Part shown: piece by piece, positions 9,564-17,153 of the stretch | How the letters are laid out: every line of letters begins with the position of its first letter | Position numbering within the stretch: position 1 is the stretch's first letter | Assembly: GCA_021731215.1 (NCBI GenBank) | Contig: JAKFXU010000376.1 | Location: 1-20,878, forward strand | Length of the DNA stretch: 20,878 nucleotides | Origin: Rhodoferax sp. | GTDB lineage: Bacteria > Pseudomonadota > Gammaproteobacteria > Burkholderiales > Burkholderiaceae_C | Reading direction: 5' to 3' | Position numbers and translations under genes: made by a program | The notes under the pieces: model-generated | The model's database searches: none | What the model was told of the DNA's origin: nothing | What the model saw: the letters and a program-made list of their open reading frames with translations, nothing else

Positions 9564-10355
9564 ATGCAAGTCATTACACCCGTCAGATTGGAAGTGGCCA
9601 GCGTCAACGGTGTGGCGCTGCATGCGGTGGACGAGACGCTGGACGCCGCTGATCTGCGCCAGCGCGCGTGTTCCGAGTTGCTACGTCAGGCCGCAGTTAG
9701 CGCGGGACTGCTGTCGGGCAGCGATGCACCTTCCGTGGACGGCCTGCTCAGTGAAGAAGCCAGTCGTGCAATTGAAACCCTACTGGACCAGAACCTGGCC
9801 ATTCCCGAGCCTTCAGAGGAGGCTTGTCAACGCCATCACGCCGCCAACCAAGCTTTCTACAGCAGCGGCGAACGGGTGAATGTGCGGCACATCCTGTTCG
9901 CCGTGACGCAAGGTGTGGATGTGGTGGCGCTGCGCAACCGCGCCGAGACCACGCTGCTCGACGTACGCTGCCATGACGGCCGCCAGGCCAACGACGAATT
10001 TGCCAAAGCCGCCGGCAAACTGTCGAACTGCCCCAGCGGCGCCGAAGGCGGCAGCTTGGGCTGGCTGAGCGCAAGCGACTGCGCCCCTGAATTTGCCAAG
10101 GAACTGTTCGGTCATGCCGAAGTCGGTGTACTGCCGCGCCTGGTGCACAGCCGTTTTGGCTTGCACGTGGTCGAAGTGCTGCAACGCGAGCCGGGCCTGC
10201 CACAGCCGTTTGAAGCCGTCGGTGGCGCAGTGGTCATGGCCTTGCGACAGAAAACCTACGTCACCGCCTTGCGCCAGTATTTGCGCCTGCTGGCCGGTGA
10301 AACGATCATTGACGGGGTCGATCTTGAGGCGGCCGACACGCCACTGGTCCAATAA
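9564..10355 (+). CDS. Parvulin-type peptidyl-prolyl cis-trans isomerase (NifM/PpiC-like) at the end of the nar operon
   Basis: A 263-residue protein with a helical N-terminal half (about residues 25-100) and a parvulin rotamase domain at about 105-208. The domain shows its core motifs: VRHILF at 107-112, GGSLGW at 162-167 and RFGLHVVEV at 197-205. There is no signal peptide or membrane segment, so it should act in the cytoplasm, like NifM rather than periplasmic SurA/PpiD. It begins ten bases after narI with GAGGA upstream, so it belongs to the nar operon. A role in folding or maturing NarG/NarH, alongside NarJ, is inferred from context. Similar isomerases are known at the ends of nar operons in Betaproteobacteria and Pseudomonas. 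Domain assignment is firm; the substrate is unknown. Confidence 0.88.
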   Translation: MQVITPVRLEVASVNGVALHAVDETLDAADLRQRACSELLRQAAVSAGLLSGSDAPSVDGLLSEEASRAIETLLDQNLAIPEPSEEACQRHHAANQAFYSSGERVNVRHILFAVTQGVDVVALRNRAETTLLDVRCHDGRQANDEFAKAAGKLSNCPSGAEGGSLGWLSASDCAPEFAKELFGHAEVGVLPRLVHSRFGLHVVEVLQREPGLPQPFEAVGGAVVMALRQKTYVTALRQYLRLLAGETIIDGVDLEAADTPLVQ

Positions 10356-10357
10356 CT

Positions 10358-10483
10358 GACGCGGTGAAAGATGGTCAGCATCCGACCATCCTGTTCATCG
10401 GCTGCTCCGACTCGCGCCTGGCGCCCTACCTGCTGACCAGCGACGGTCCGGGAGGTTTGTTACAGATTCAGATCAATTCTTGA
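10358..10483 (+). pseudogene. Remnant of a beta-class carbonic anhydrase gene
   Basis: Reading 10358-10483 in this frame gives about 41 codons ending in TGA. The stretch GQHPTILFIGCSDSRLAPY followed by LLTSDGPG matches the zinc-site region of beta-carbonic anhydrases: CSDSR carries the first zinc Cys and the Asp-Arg dyad, and GPG normally leads into the LF-x-x-RN segment. After GPG the match is lost, the sequence reads GLLQIQINS, and it then stops. The His/Cys zinc ligands and the rest of the roughly 200-residue fold are absent. There is no credible start codon or ribosome site. It begins two bases after the parvulin stop. It is best read as a decayed or rearranged fragment, not a functional gene. 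Confidence 0.68.
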
Positions 10484-10521
10484 ACCGGATCAAGGATTGA
10501 CTTTTAGCCAACTGATAACCT
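10480..10521 (+). promoter_or_regulatory. FNR/DNR-box promoter of the nor operon
   Basis: The palindrome TTGAACCGGATCAA at 10480-10493 matches the FNR/DNR consensus TTGAT-N4-ATCAA at nine of ten fixed positions. Exactly 22 bases downstream lies TAACCT at 10516-10521, preceded by TG at 10513-10514, an extended -10 pattern. This spacing puts the box centre (10486.5) at -41.5 from a predicted start near 10528, the class II activator position. norC begins at 10555 after AGGAG at 10541-10545. Activation by the DNR-type protein encoded at 16256-16954 in response to NO or low oxygen is inferred. Confidence 0.82.
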
Positions 10522-10554
10522 AAACCCTTGTATATACCTTAGGAGTTCGTCCCA

Positions 10555-10992
10555 ATGAATCAGGTCAAAACCAATGGGTTCACCAAACAAGTGGCCCGCA
10601 ACATATTTTACGGAGGAACCGTATTCTTCATATTCGTGTTTGCGGCACTCATATTTGACAGCGAGCGAAAAATCCCATTCAGATCGAATGCCGAGGCCAT
10701 CACGCCGGCGGTGGTGCGCGGCAAGCTGCTTTGGGAAACACGCAACTGCATCGGCTGCCACACCCTGTTGGGTGAAGGCGCGTACTTTGCGCCCGAATTG
10801 GGCAACGTCTATAAACGCCGTGGCGGCGAATTCATCAAGGCATGGATCAAGGGACAGCCCACCCAGGCTCCGGGACGCCGGCAAATGCCGCAATTCAACT
10901 TCACTGATGCACAGCTTGATGACCTGGTGGAGTTCCTGCGTTGGACGGGCAACATCAACACCGAAAAATGGCCTCCAAACATTGAAGGCTGA
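10555..10992 (+). CDS. norC: Nitric oxide reductase cytochrome c subunit NorC
   Basis: Small c-type cytochrome subunit of cNor; it takes electrons from periplasmic donors and passes them to NorB for reduction of NO to N2O. It has 145 residues, the usual length. One uncleaved N-terminal membrane anchor is visible at about residues 17-35, followed by a periplasmic domain with the heme c motif CIGCH (Cys65, Cys68, His69). Met111 in RRQMPQF is the likely sixth heme ligand. GAYFAPELGNVYKRRG and the C-terminal TGNINTEKWPP are typical NorC sequence. AGGAG stands nine bases before the ATG. It is first in the operon, behind the FNR/DNR box, and 29 bases before norB. Confidence 0.98.
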   Translation: MNQVKTNGFTKQVARNIFYGGTVFFIFVFAALIFDSERKIPFRSNAEAITPAVVRGKLLWETRNCIGCHTLLGEGAYFAPELGNVYKRRGGEFIKAWIKGQPTQAPGRRQMPQFNFTDAQLDDLVEFLRWTGNINTEKWPPNIEG

Positions 10993-11003
10993 AGCACGTC
11001 TGA

Positions 11004-12464
<1,461 letters not shown>

Positions 12465-12465
12465 G

Positions 12466-13263
12466 ATGATGGGATTGGCAGCGACACCTTTTTATGCACA
12501 ACAGGGGGGCGAATGCGCCCTCTTTGAGCACGCTTGGAAAAAGCAGTTGCCACTTCTTATCAAGGGTCCAACAGGTTGTGGAAAAACCCGATTTGTGGAA
12601 CATATGGCCGCTCGTCTTGGGCGGCCACTTATCACAGTGTCATGCCATGACGATCTCAGCGCCGCCGATCTTGTTGGGCGCTTTTTGATTGGCAACGGCA
12701 ACACTGTGTGGTCTGACGGCCCGCTGGCTCGTGCGGTTCGCAGCGGCGCCATTTGCTACCTCGATGAAGTGGTGGAGGCGCGCAAGGACACCACCGTGGT
12801 ATTGCATCCGCTGGCCGATGACCGGCGCATACTGCCAATCGAACGAACCGGTGAACAACTCGCGGCACCGCTCGAATTCATGCTGGTAATTTCCTACAAC
12901 CCGGGCTACCAGAATTTGCTCAAGGGCCTTAAACCCAGTACCCGACAACGTTTTTTGGCGTTAAGCATGAGCTATCCGGTTCCTGAAGTCGAGATCGCCA
13001 TTGTCCAGGTTGAAACCGGTGTTTCGACGGCATGCGCAACCCAACTGGTTCAACTGGCAAAGTCCTTGCGCTGCCTGACGGAGTACGACCTGGAGGAAAC
13101 CGCCAGCACCCGGCTGCTCGTTTCGGCAGGCCGTCTGGTGGCTTCGGGTTTGTCACTGCAGGTGGCCTGTAGAGCCGCCATTATTGACGCCCTGACGGAC
13201 GATGCCGCGACCGCCGAAGCCCTGGGTGAGGTCGTACGCGCCCTGGTCGGCGATGCCTCCTGA
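12466..13263 (+). CDS. norQ: NorQ, MoxR/CbbQ-family AAA+ ATPase for NO reductase activation
   Basis: A 265-residue AAA+ ATPase of the CbbQ/NirQ/NorQ group. Walker A is GPTGCGKT at residues 34-41 and Walker B is ICYLDE at about 96-101; ISYNPGY contributes the sensor-like region. Together with the vWA protein NorD, NorQ proteins are known to be needed for active NorCB, through insertion of the FeB iron. The ATG at 12466 lies one base after the norB stop and is followed by a second ATG at 12469, so either could be used. The longer frame from 12397 would overlap norB by 68 bases and is unlikely. No strong ribosome site is seen, so translation probably depends on coupling to norB. Confidence 0.95.
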   Translation: MMGLAATPFYAQQGGECALFEHAWKKQLPLLIKGPTGCGKTRFVEHMAARLGRPLITVSCHDDLSAADLVGRFLIGNGNTVWSDGPLARAVRSGAICYLDEVVEARKDTTVVLHPLADDRRILPIERTGEQLAAPLEFMLVISYNPGYQNLLKGLKPSTRQRFLALSMSYPVPEVEIAIVQVETGVSTACATQLVQLAKSLRCLTEYDLEETASTRLLVSAGRLVASGLSLQVACRAAIIDALTDDAATAEALGEVVRALVGDAS

Positions 13264-14251
13264 TTTTTCGCCCCTGACAGGGACTCTGCCAACCTCGGCC
13301 CAGGCTAAAACCAGGCCTGGGCAACTTCAAAAATTACGCCGTGCGGCACAGGCTGGATTCTTCCTGCTGTTCGTTCTGGCCCCAGCGCTCAATTTGCTGC
13401 GCTTTGACCTGTACGAGACACAGTTATGGTTCATGGGGATGCGCTGGTCGCTGGGAATCGATGCCCTTGCCAGCGGTGAAATCAATGCCACGCAAGCGGG
13501 CATCAGCATTGTGCTGCGCGCATTGTTGCCGGCGATCATACTCATCACCGTATTTCTGGGCATCGCTTACCGCTATGGCCGCCTCTACTGTGGTTGGCTA
13601 TGCCCCCATTTTTCAGCGGTTGAGACGCTCAATGATTTGTTGCATCGTGCCTGCGGAAAACTCAGCCTGTGGGATCGCAGCGCGACACCACGCGCCAACG
13701 TGAAGCCCAACGCCCGCTGGTGGCCGCTCTTTGCCCTGAGTTGCGCGGTGATCGGCTTCCTGTGGGCCATCACACTCCTGACGTATCTGCTGCCGCCAAC
13801 CGTGATCTGGGGAGGTCTGATACAGGGCACATTAACCCCCAACCAGACTCGCTTCATTGTGATAGGCAGCCTGGTATTCACTGCGGAATTTGCCTTCGCC
13901 AGGCATTTGTTTTGTCGCTTTGGCTGTGCCGTGGGCCTGTTTCAAAGTTTGGCCTGGATGGCCAACCCACGCGGCATGGTGGTTGCGTTTGCACGAGATC
14001 GCGCACGGGATTGCAGGAGTTGTGACCCGCCAAGAGGCTCCGCTTGTGACAATGCTTGTCCGATGCGGCTCAATCCCCGCAACATCAAACGCCTGATGTT
14101 CTCCTGCGTGCAGTGCGGCCAGTGCTTGAGCGCCTGCGACACTTCGCAGCAAGCCCAGGCGCGCGAACCCACCCTGCAATGGCAAGTGGGTGTTGAGGCT
14201 CTGCGCGAAACCCTGCGCCAGCGTCGCACAGAGCATTCAGAGAGTTCTTGA
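13253..14251 (+). CDS. CcoG/RdxA-like membrane protein with ferredoxin clusters, in the nor operon
   Basis: A 332-residue polytopic iron-sulfur protein. About four membrane segments are seen (roughly residues 33-50, 84-105, 157-190, 200-218). YGRLYCGWLCPH (Cys113, Cys117) and FCRFGC (Cys221, Cys225) correspond to the two membrane-proximal Cys pairs of the CcoG/NapH/NosR family. A bacterial ferredoxin domain follows: Cys254/257/265/269, with an unusual seven-residue gap between the second and third Cys, then a regular CVQCGQCLSAC at 285-295. It lacks the C-terminal Ig-like domain of CcoG (about 480 residues). The ATG overlaps norQ by 11 bases and the stop overlaps norD by one. A role in electron supply or metal-centre assembly for NorCB is inferred from position; no exact function is recognised. 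Confidence 0.8.
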   Translation: MPPDFSPLTGTLPTSAQAKTRPGQLQKLRRAAQAGFFLLFVLAPALNLLRFDLYETQLWFMGMRWSLGIDALASGEINATQAGISIVLRALLPAIILITVFLGIAYRYGRLYCGWLCPHFSAVETLNDLLHRACGKLSLWDRSATPRANVKPNARWWPLFALSCAVIGFLWAITLLTYLLPPTVIWGGLIQGTLTPNQTRFIVIGSLVFTAEFAFARHLFCRFGCAVGLFQSLAWMANPRGMVVAFARDRARDCRSCDPPRGSACDNACPMRLNPRNIKRLMFSCVQCGQCLSACDTSQQAQAREPTLQWQVGVEALRETLRQRRTEHSESS

Positions 14252-16083
14252 TGGAAGAAATGGTAGGCCGTTGGTGGCATAACGCTGTGACGCGTCTGGC
14301 GCAACGTGGCAACCCTGAAGCCATGGTTCATCTCAATGATGTCCAAAAGTCGATTTGTGTTCTGTTTCGGGCGGCCGGCGGCTCGGCCGCGTTGCGGTTG
14401 ACGCCCGCCTCCGAGCAGCGCATTGGTGGCCCGCGGAGCTGGTTGCAAAGAGTTGCCGGCAGTGGTGGCCGGGCCGCCACGGCACGGCTTGAACCCGATG
14501 TGCTCGCGCTGCCCGCGTCGCTGTCGGTATTTGATGATCGAACGCTGAACCGGGATTTATACCTCTGGCTTGCCATTCAATCGGCCAGCTTCGAACACAC
14601 CGGCAACTGGGTCGCCGATAACTGCCGCGCCAGTCTGCGAGGGCTGCACCACTTCCCCGGCTTTGCGCCAAGGTACAGGCAATTGCAGACCGCGCATCTT
14701 TCACAGCGTGCCGACCCAAGCCATCTGCGGGGAACAGCCGCTCTGGCCGAGGCCGCCATTCAGGCCGTCTTGCGCGGCGATGGCTTGAGTGCCTGCCAGG
14801 TTCAACCATTGGACGTGGCGCCGGTATGGATATGGATAGGCGCTGGAGATGCCCTGGCATGCGGCGCGGCACGAAGCGCAGGCACGCAGGATTCGGCGGA
14901 TTCCACGCGCACCCATTCGGCCGAGGACAAACAACGCCGGCGCACCGAACGCGCGCAGGAAAATCAAGAACGCAACGCCATGGTGCTGCCTTTTCGGGAC
15001 GAGGCTCTGATGTCCTGGAGCGAATTGGTGCGCGTCAACCGCAGCACCGACGACGAAGACGACGGCAACGCCGTTGCAGCAGCCAACGACATGGACAAGC
15101 TGTCGCTGGCGCCCGACGGTCAAACACTGGCATCGCGCGTTAAATTTGATCTGGACCTGCCGAGCACCAGTGCCGACGACCTGCCTCTGGGGCCTGGACT
15201 GCGCCTTCCCGAATGGGACTATCGGCGCGGCCTCATGCAGCCCGATCATTGTGTTGTACAAGTCATGCAGGCGCGCCCGGGCGCCCCTTTTGTGCCATCG
15301 CCGGCCCTGCGGTTGACGGCTCGCCGCGTGCGCCGCCGCCTGGAGACGCTGCGCGACGCACCCCGGCCGCAACACGGACAAGACAGCGGGGATGCCATTG
15401 ACCTCGATGCCTGGGTCCGCTTTAGCGCCGATCAATTCGGCCACTGCGGTCTGCGCAGCGATGCGCCGCCGGTCTACACACGCCACGCCCGCAGTGAACG
15501 CAGTCTGGCCACCTTGCTGCTGGCTGATTTATCGCTGTCGACCGACGCCTACGCGACGTCGCAAACCCGGGTCATTGACGTCATTCGCGATGCGCTGTTT
15601 GTTTTCGGCGAAGCCTTGTGCGCCGTGGGCGATCCGTTTGCCATGTGGGGGTTCAGCTCGGTACGTCGTCACCACGTCAGACTGCAGCACCTCAAGAGTT
15701 TTGACGAAGCATGGAATGAAACCACCCGGGCCCGTGTCGGTGCCGTTCGGCCCGGCTACTACACCCGCATGGGCGCCGCCATACGCCACGCCACCCTTCA
15801 ATTGGCGGGGCGGCCGGAGCGCCGCCGCCTGTTGATGCTGCTGACTGACGGCAAGCCCAATGATCTGGACATTTATGAAGGTCGCTACGGCATCGAGGAT
15901 ACCCGGCATGCCATTCATGAAGCACATGCCGCGGGCCTGTCACCTTTTTGCGTCACCATTGACGAATCGGGTCACGACTACCTTCCGCTGCTTTTTGGTC
16001 AACGGGGCTATGCGTTGGTGCACCGGCCCGAAGACCTGGTCAATCGATTAACGCAGGCTTGGGCAACACTGGCCCGTCAATAG
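14251..16083 (+). CDS. norD: NorD, von Willebrand A-domain protein for NO reductase activation
   Basis: A 610-residue protein with a C-terminal vWA domain and a long helical N-terminal part, the NorD architecture. The MIDAS metal site is intact: DLSLS at 426-430 (Asp-x-Ser-x-Ser), Thr505 in GYYTRMG and Asp533 in LTDGKPND. An acidic, polar stretch at about 265-275 probably links the two parts. NorD partners the NorQ ATPase to activate NO reductase; a MoxR-vWA pair is a recurring metallochaperone arrangement. The ATG at 14251 forms TGATG with the preceding stop; a TTG one codon earlier is possible. There is no signal peptide or membrane segment. In this operon the CcoG-like gene separates it from norQ. 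Confidence 0.95.
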   Translation: MEEMVGRWWHNAVTRLAQRGNPEAMVHLNDVQKSICVLFRAAGGSAALRLTPASEQRIGGPRSWLQRVAGSGGRAATARLEPDVLALPASLSVFDDRTLNRDLYLWLAIQSASFEHTGNWVADNCRASLRGLHHFPGFAPRYRQLQTAHLSQRADPSHLRGTAALAEAAIQAVLRGDGLSACQVQPLDVAPVWIWIGAGDALACGAARSAGTQDSADSTRTHSAEDKQRRRTERAQENQERNAMVLPFRDEALMSWSELVRVNRSTDDEDDGNAVAAANDMDKLSLAPDGQTLASRVKFDLDLPSTSADDLPLGPGLRLPEWDYRRGLMQPDHCVVQVMQARPGAPFVPSPALRLTARRVRRRLETLRDAPRPQHGQDSGDAIDLDAWVRFSADQFGHCGLRSDAPPVYTRHARSERSLATLLLADLSLSTDAYATSQTRVIDVIRDALFVFGEALCAVGDPFAMWGFSSVRRHHVRLQHLKSFDEAWNETTRARVGAVRPGYYTRMGAAIRHATLQLAGRPERRRLLMLLTDGKPNDLDIYEGRYGIEDTRHAIHEAHAAGLSPFCVTIDESGHDYLPLLFGQRGYALVHRPEDLVNRLTQAWATLARQ

Positions 16084-16184
16084 GAAGCTCGCTCCGGAGC
16101 CGCACCGCCTCCAGCTTGAATTCGACGGTGCATTGACCCCACCATGCCGGTCTGATCTTTTGTCCATTTTTTCAACTGGAGGCA

Positions 16185-16214
16185 TTGGCACGTCCACTAC
16201 ACGTCCACTACAAT
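16185..16214 (+). promoter_or_regulatory. Sigma70-like promoter of the dnr regulator gene
   Basis: TTGGCA at 16185-16190 (five of six matches to the -35 consensus) and TACAAT at 16209-16214 (five of six to the -10) are separated by 18 bases. The predicted start is near 16221, about 35 bases before the dnr ATG. No TTGAT-N4-ATCAA box is seen within 172 bases upstream of dnr, so expression may be constitutive or controlled otherwise. The spacer consists almost wholly of an 11-bp tandem duplication. Confidence 0.6.
16190..16211 (+). repeat. Perfect 11-bp tandem repeat inside the dnr promoter
   Basis: The unit ACGTCCACTAC occurs twice head to tail (16190-16200 and 16201-16211). It fills the spacer between the proposed -35 and -10 boxes, overlapping the last base of the former and the first three of the latter. 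One copy would leave a non-functional seven-base spacer; two give 18. The length is close to one DNA helical turn. Confidence 0.9.
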
Positions 16215-16255
16215 CAAACAGCCGCACCAACTCACCACCGGTAGAAGAAATCAAA

Positions 16256-16954
16256 ATGAATACCGAACAGTTCGATATGCCGCGTTACCTGTCAGTGCTG
16301 CCACTGTTCAGCAACTTGTCGCAACTTGAACGAGAACGCTTAGCCCAAAGCTGCCAACTGAAACGATTTATCCGGGGTGATATGGTGTTTCGGGTGGGAG
16401 AGGAATGCGACGCTTTTCATGTCGTCGTGGTGGGGCAAATCAAACTGTACGTTGCCTCACCTTCCGGTCATGAGAAGGTGATTGAAATCGTGGGCCCTGG
16501 TCACAGCTTTGCAGAAGCCATGATGTTTCTCGGTATGCCCTGTATTTTGAACGCTCAAGCACTGGTTGACACCTTGCTTTTGCGTGTCAGCAAGCAGTCC
16601 GTATTCAGTGAAATAGAACGCGATCCGCGCTTTTCAATGCACATGCTTGCCGGCATCTCGCGTCGGCTACACGGGTTGGTTCGAGACGTAGAGGGCTATG
16701 CCTTGCACAGTGGCATGCAACGGCTGATCGGCTACCTGCTGCGGGAGGTTGAGGACGAAAATGCCGACAGGATTGGCGCCGTCACCGTTGCCTTGCCCGT
16801 GAGCAAAGCCACCATTGCCTCACGCCTGTCGCTAACTCCCGAGTATTTCTCTCGCGTTTTGCACGAGCTTGAAGCCGAAGGTCTGATCGAAATAGACAAG
16901 CGCGAGGTCCGTATTCTTGATGTACAACGCCTCGCCAGCTACGGCTCACATTGA
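16256..16954 (+). CDS. dnr: DNR-type Crp/Fnr family transcriptional regulator
   Basis: A 232-residue Crp/Fnr protein: a cyclic-nucleotide-binding-like sensor fold (about 15-125), a dimerisation helix (about 125-150) and a C-terminal winged helix-turn-helix (about 160-225). GHSFAEAMMFLGMP, LTPEYFSRVLHELEAEGL and DKREVRILD closely resemble Pseudomonas DNR. Glu196, Ser199 and Arg200 form the E-x-x-S-R recognition pattern of FNR-like proteins that bind TTGAT half-sites. The N-terminal cysteine cluster of oxygen-sensing FNR is absent, so direct [4Fe-4S] oxygen sensing is unlikely; NO sensing as in DNR is the family inference. I prefer the ATG at 16256 because the frame upstream of it is promoter DNA. 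It lies 172 bases after norD, the same way round, and is convergent with nirN. Confidence 0.9.
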   Translation: MNTEQFDMPRYLSVLPLFSNLSQLERERLAQSCQLKRFIRGDMVFRVGEECDAFHVVVVGQIKLYVASPSGHEKVIEIVGPGHSFAEAMMFLGMPCILNAQALVDTLLLRVSKQSVFSEIERDPRFSMHMLAGISRRLHGLVRDVEGYALHSGMQRLIGYLLREVEDENADRIGAVTVALPVSKATIASRLSLTPEYFSRVLHELEAEGLIEIDKREVRILDVQRLASYGSH

Positions 16955-17130
16955 CGACTCGCCCTAAACAAACAACCCAACCCAAATCGTGCCGAATAAA
17001 TAATTTGGATCGAGGTTGTTGGAACTTTGCACGGCTGTACGCCCTGTATCAGGGAGACTCCTTCTTTGTGACCCGCGCCAAGCCCGATTTCAATGCCTGA
17101 CGGGTGTATCGCAGAACTGCAAGCAGGCAT

Positions 17131-17153
17131 CACCAGCCAATCAATGGCTGGTG
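17131..17153. other. Perfect hairpin at the nirN 3' end, between convergent genes
   Basis: CACCAGCCA (17131-17139) and TGGCTGGTG (17145-17153) form a nine-base-pair GC-rich stem with a five-base loop. The nirN stop codon (complement of 17141-17143) lies in the loop, so half the stem encodes the last residues of NirN. Neither side is followed by a T-run, so it is not a classic intrinsic terminator. It could protect the 3' ends of transcripts or aid bidirectional termination for dnr and nirN. Confidence 0.7.

Noticed and set aside
10358..10483. The carbonic anhydrase-like frame as a functional small protein
   Set aside because: There is no ATG or ribosome site, most zinc ligands are missing, and homology breaks off before the stop.
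10497..10525. TTGACT plus CTAAAC as a plain sigma70 promoter for norC
   Set aside because: The 17-base spacing is right but the -10 match is poor; the FNR/DNR box with extended -10 explains the region better.
16091..16100. Palindrome GCTCCGGAGC just after the norD stop, possible operator
   Set aside because: A short GC-rich palindrome with no known consensus and no spacing relation to a promoter; could be chance.
16102..16131. Inverted repeat GCACCG...CGGTGC after norD, possible terminator
   Set aside because: The stem is only six base pairs with an 18-base loop and no T-run follows, so it does not support a terminator call.
16955..17130. Search for a small gene or promoter between dnr and nirN
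   Set aside because: Only short open frames without ribosome sites and no convincing promoter or FNR-type box were seen.
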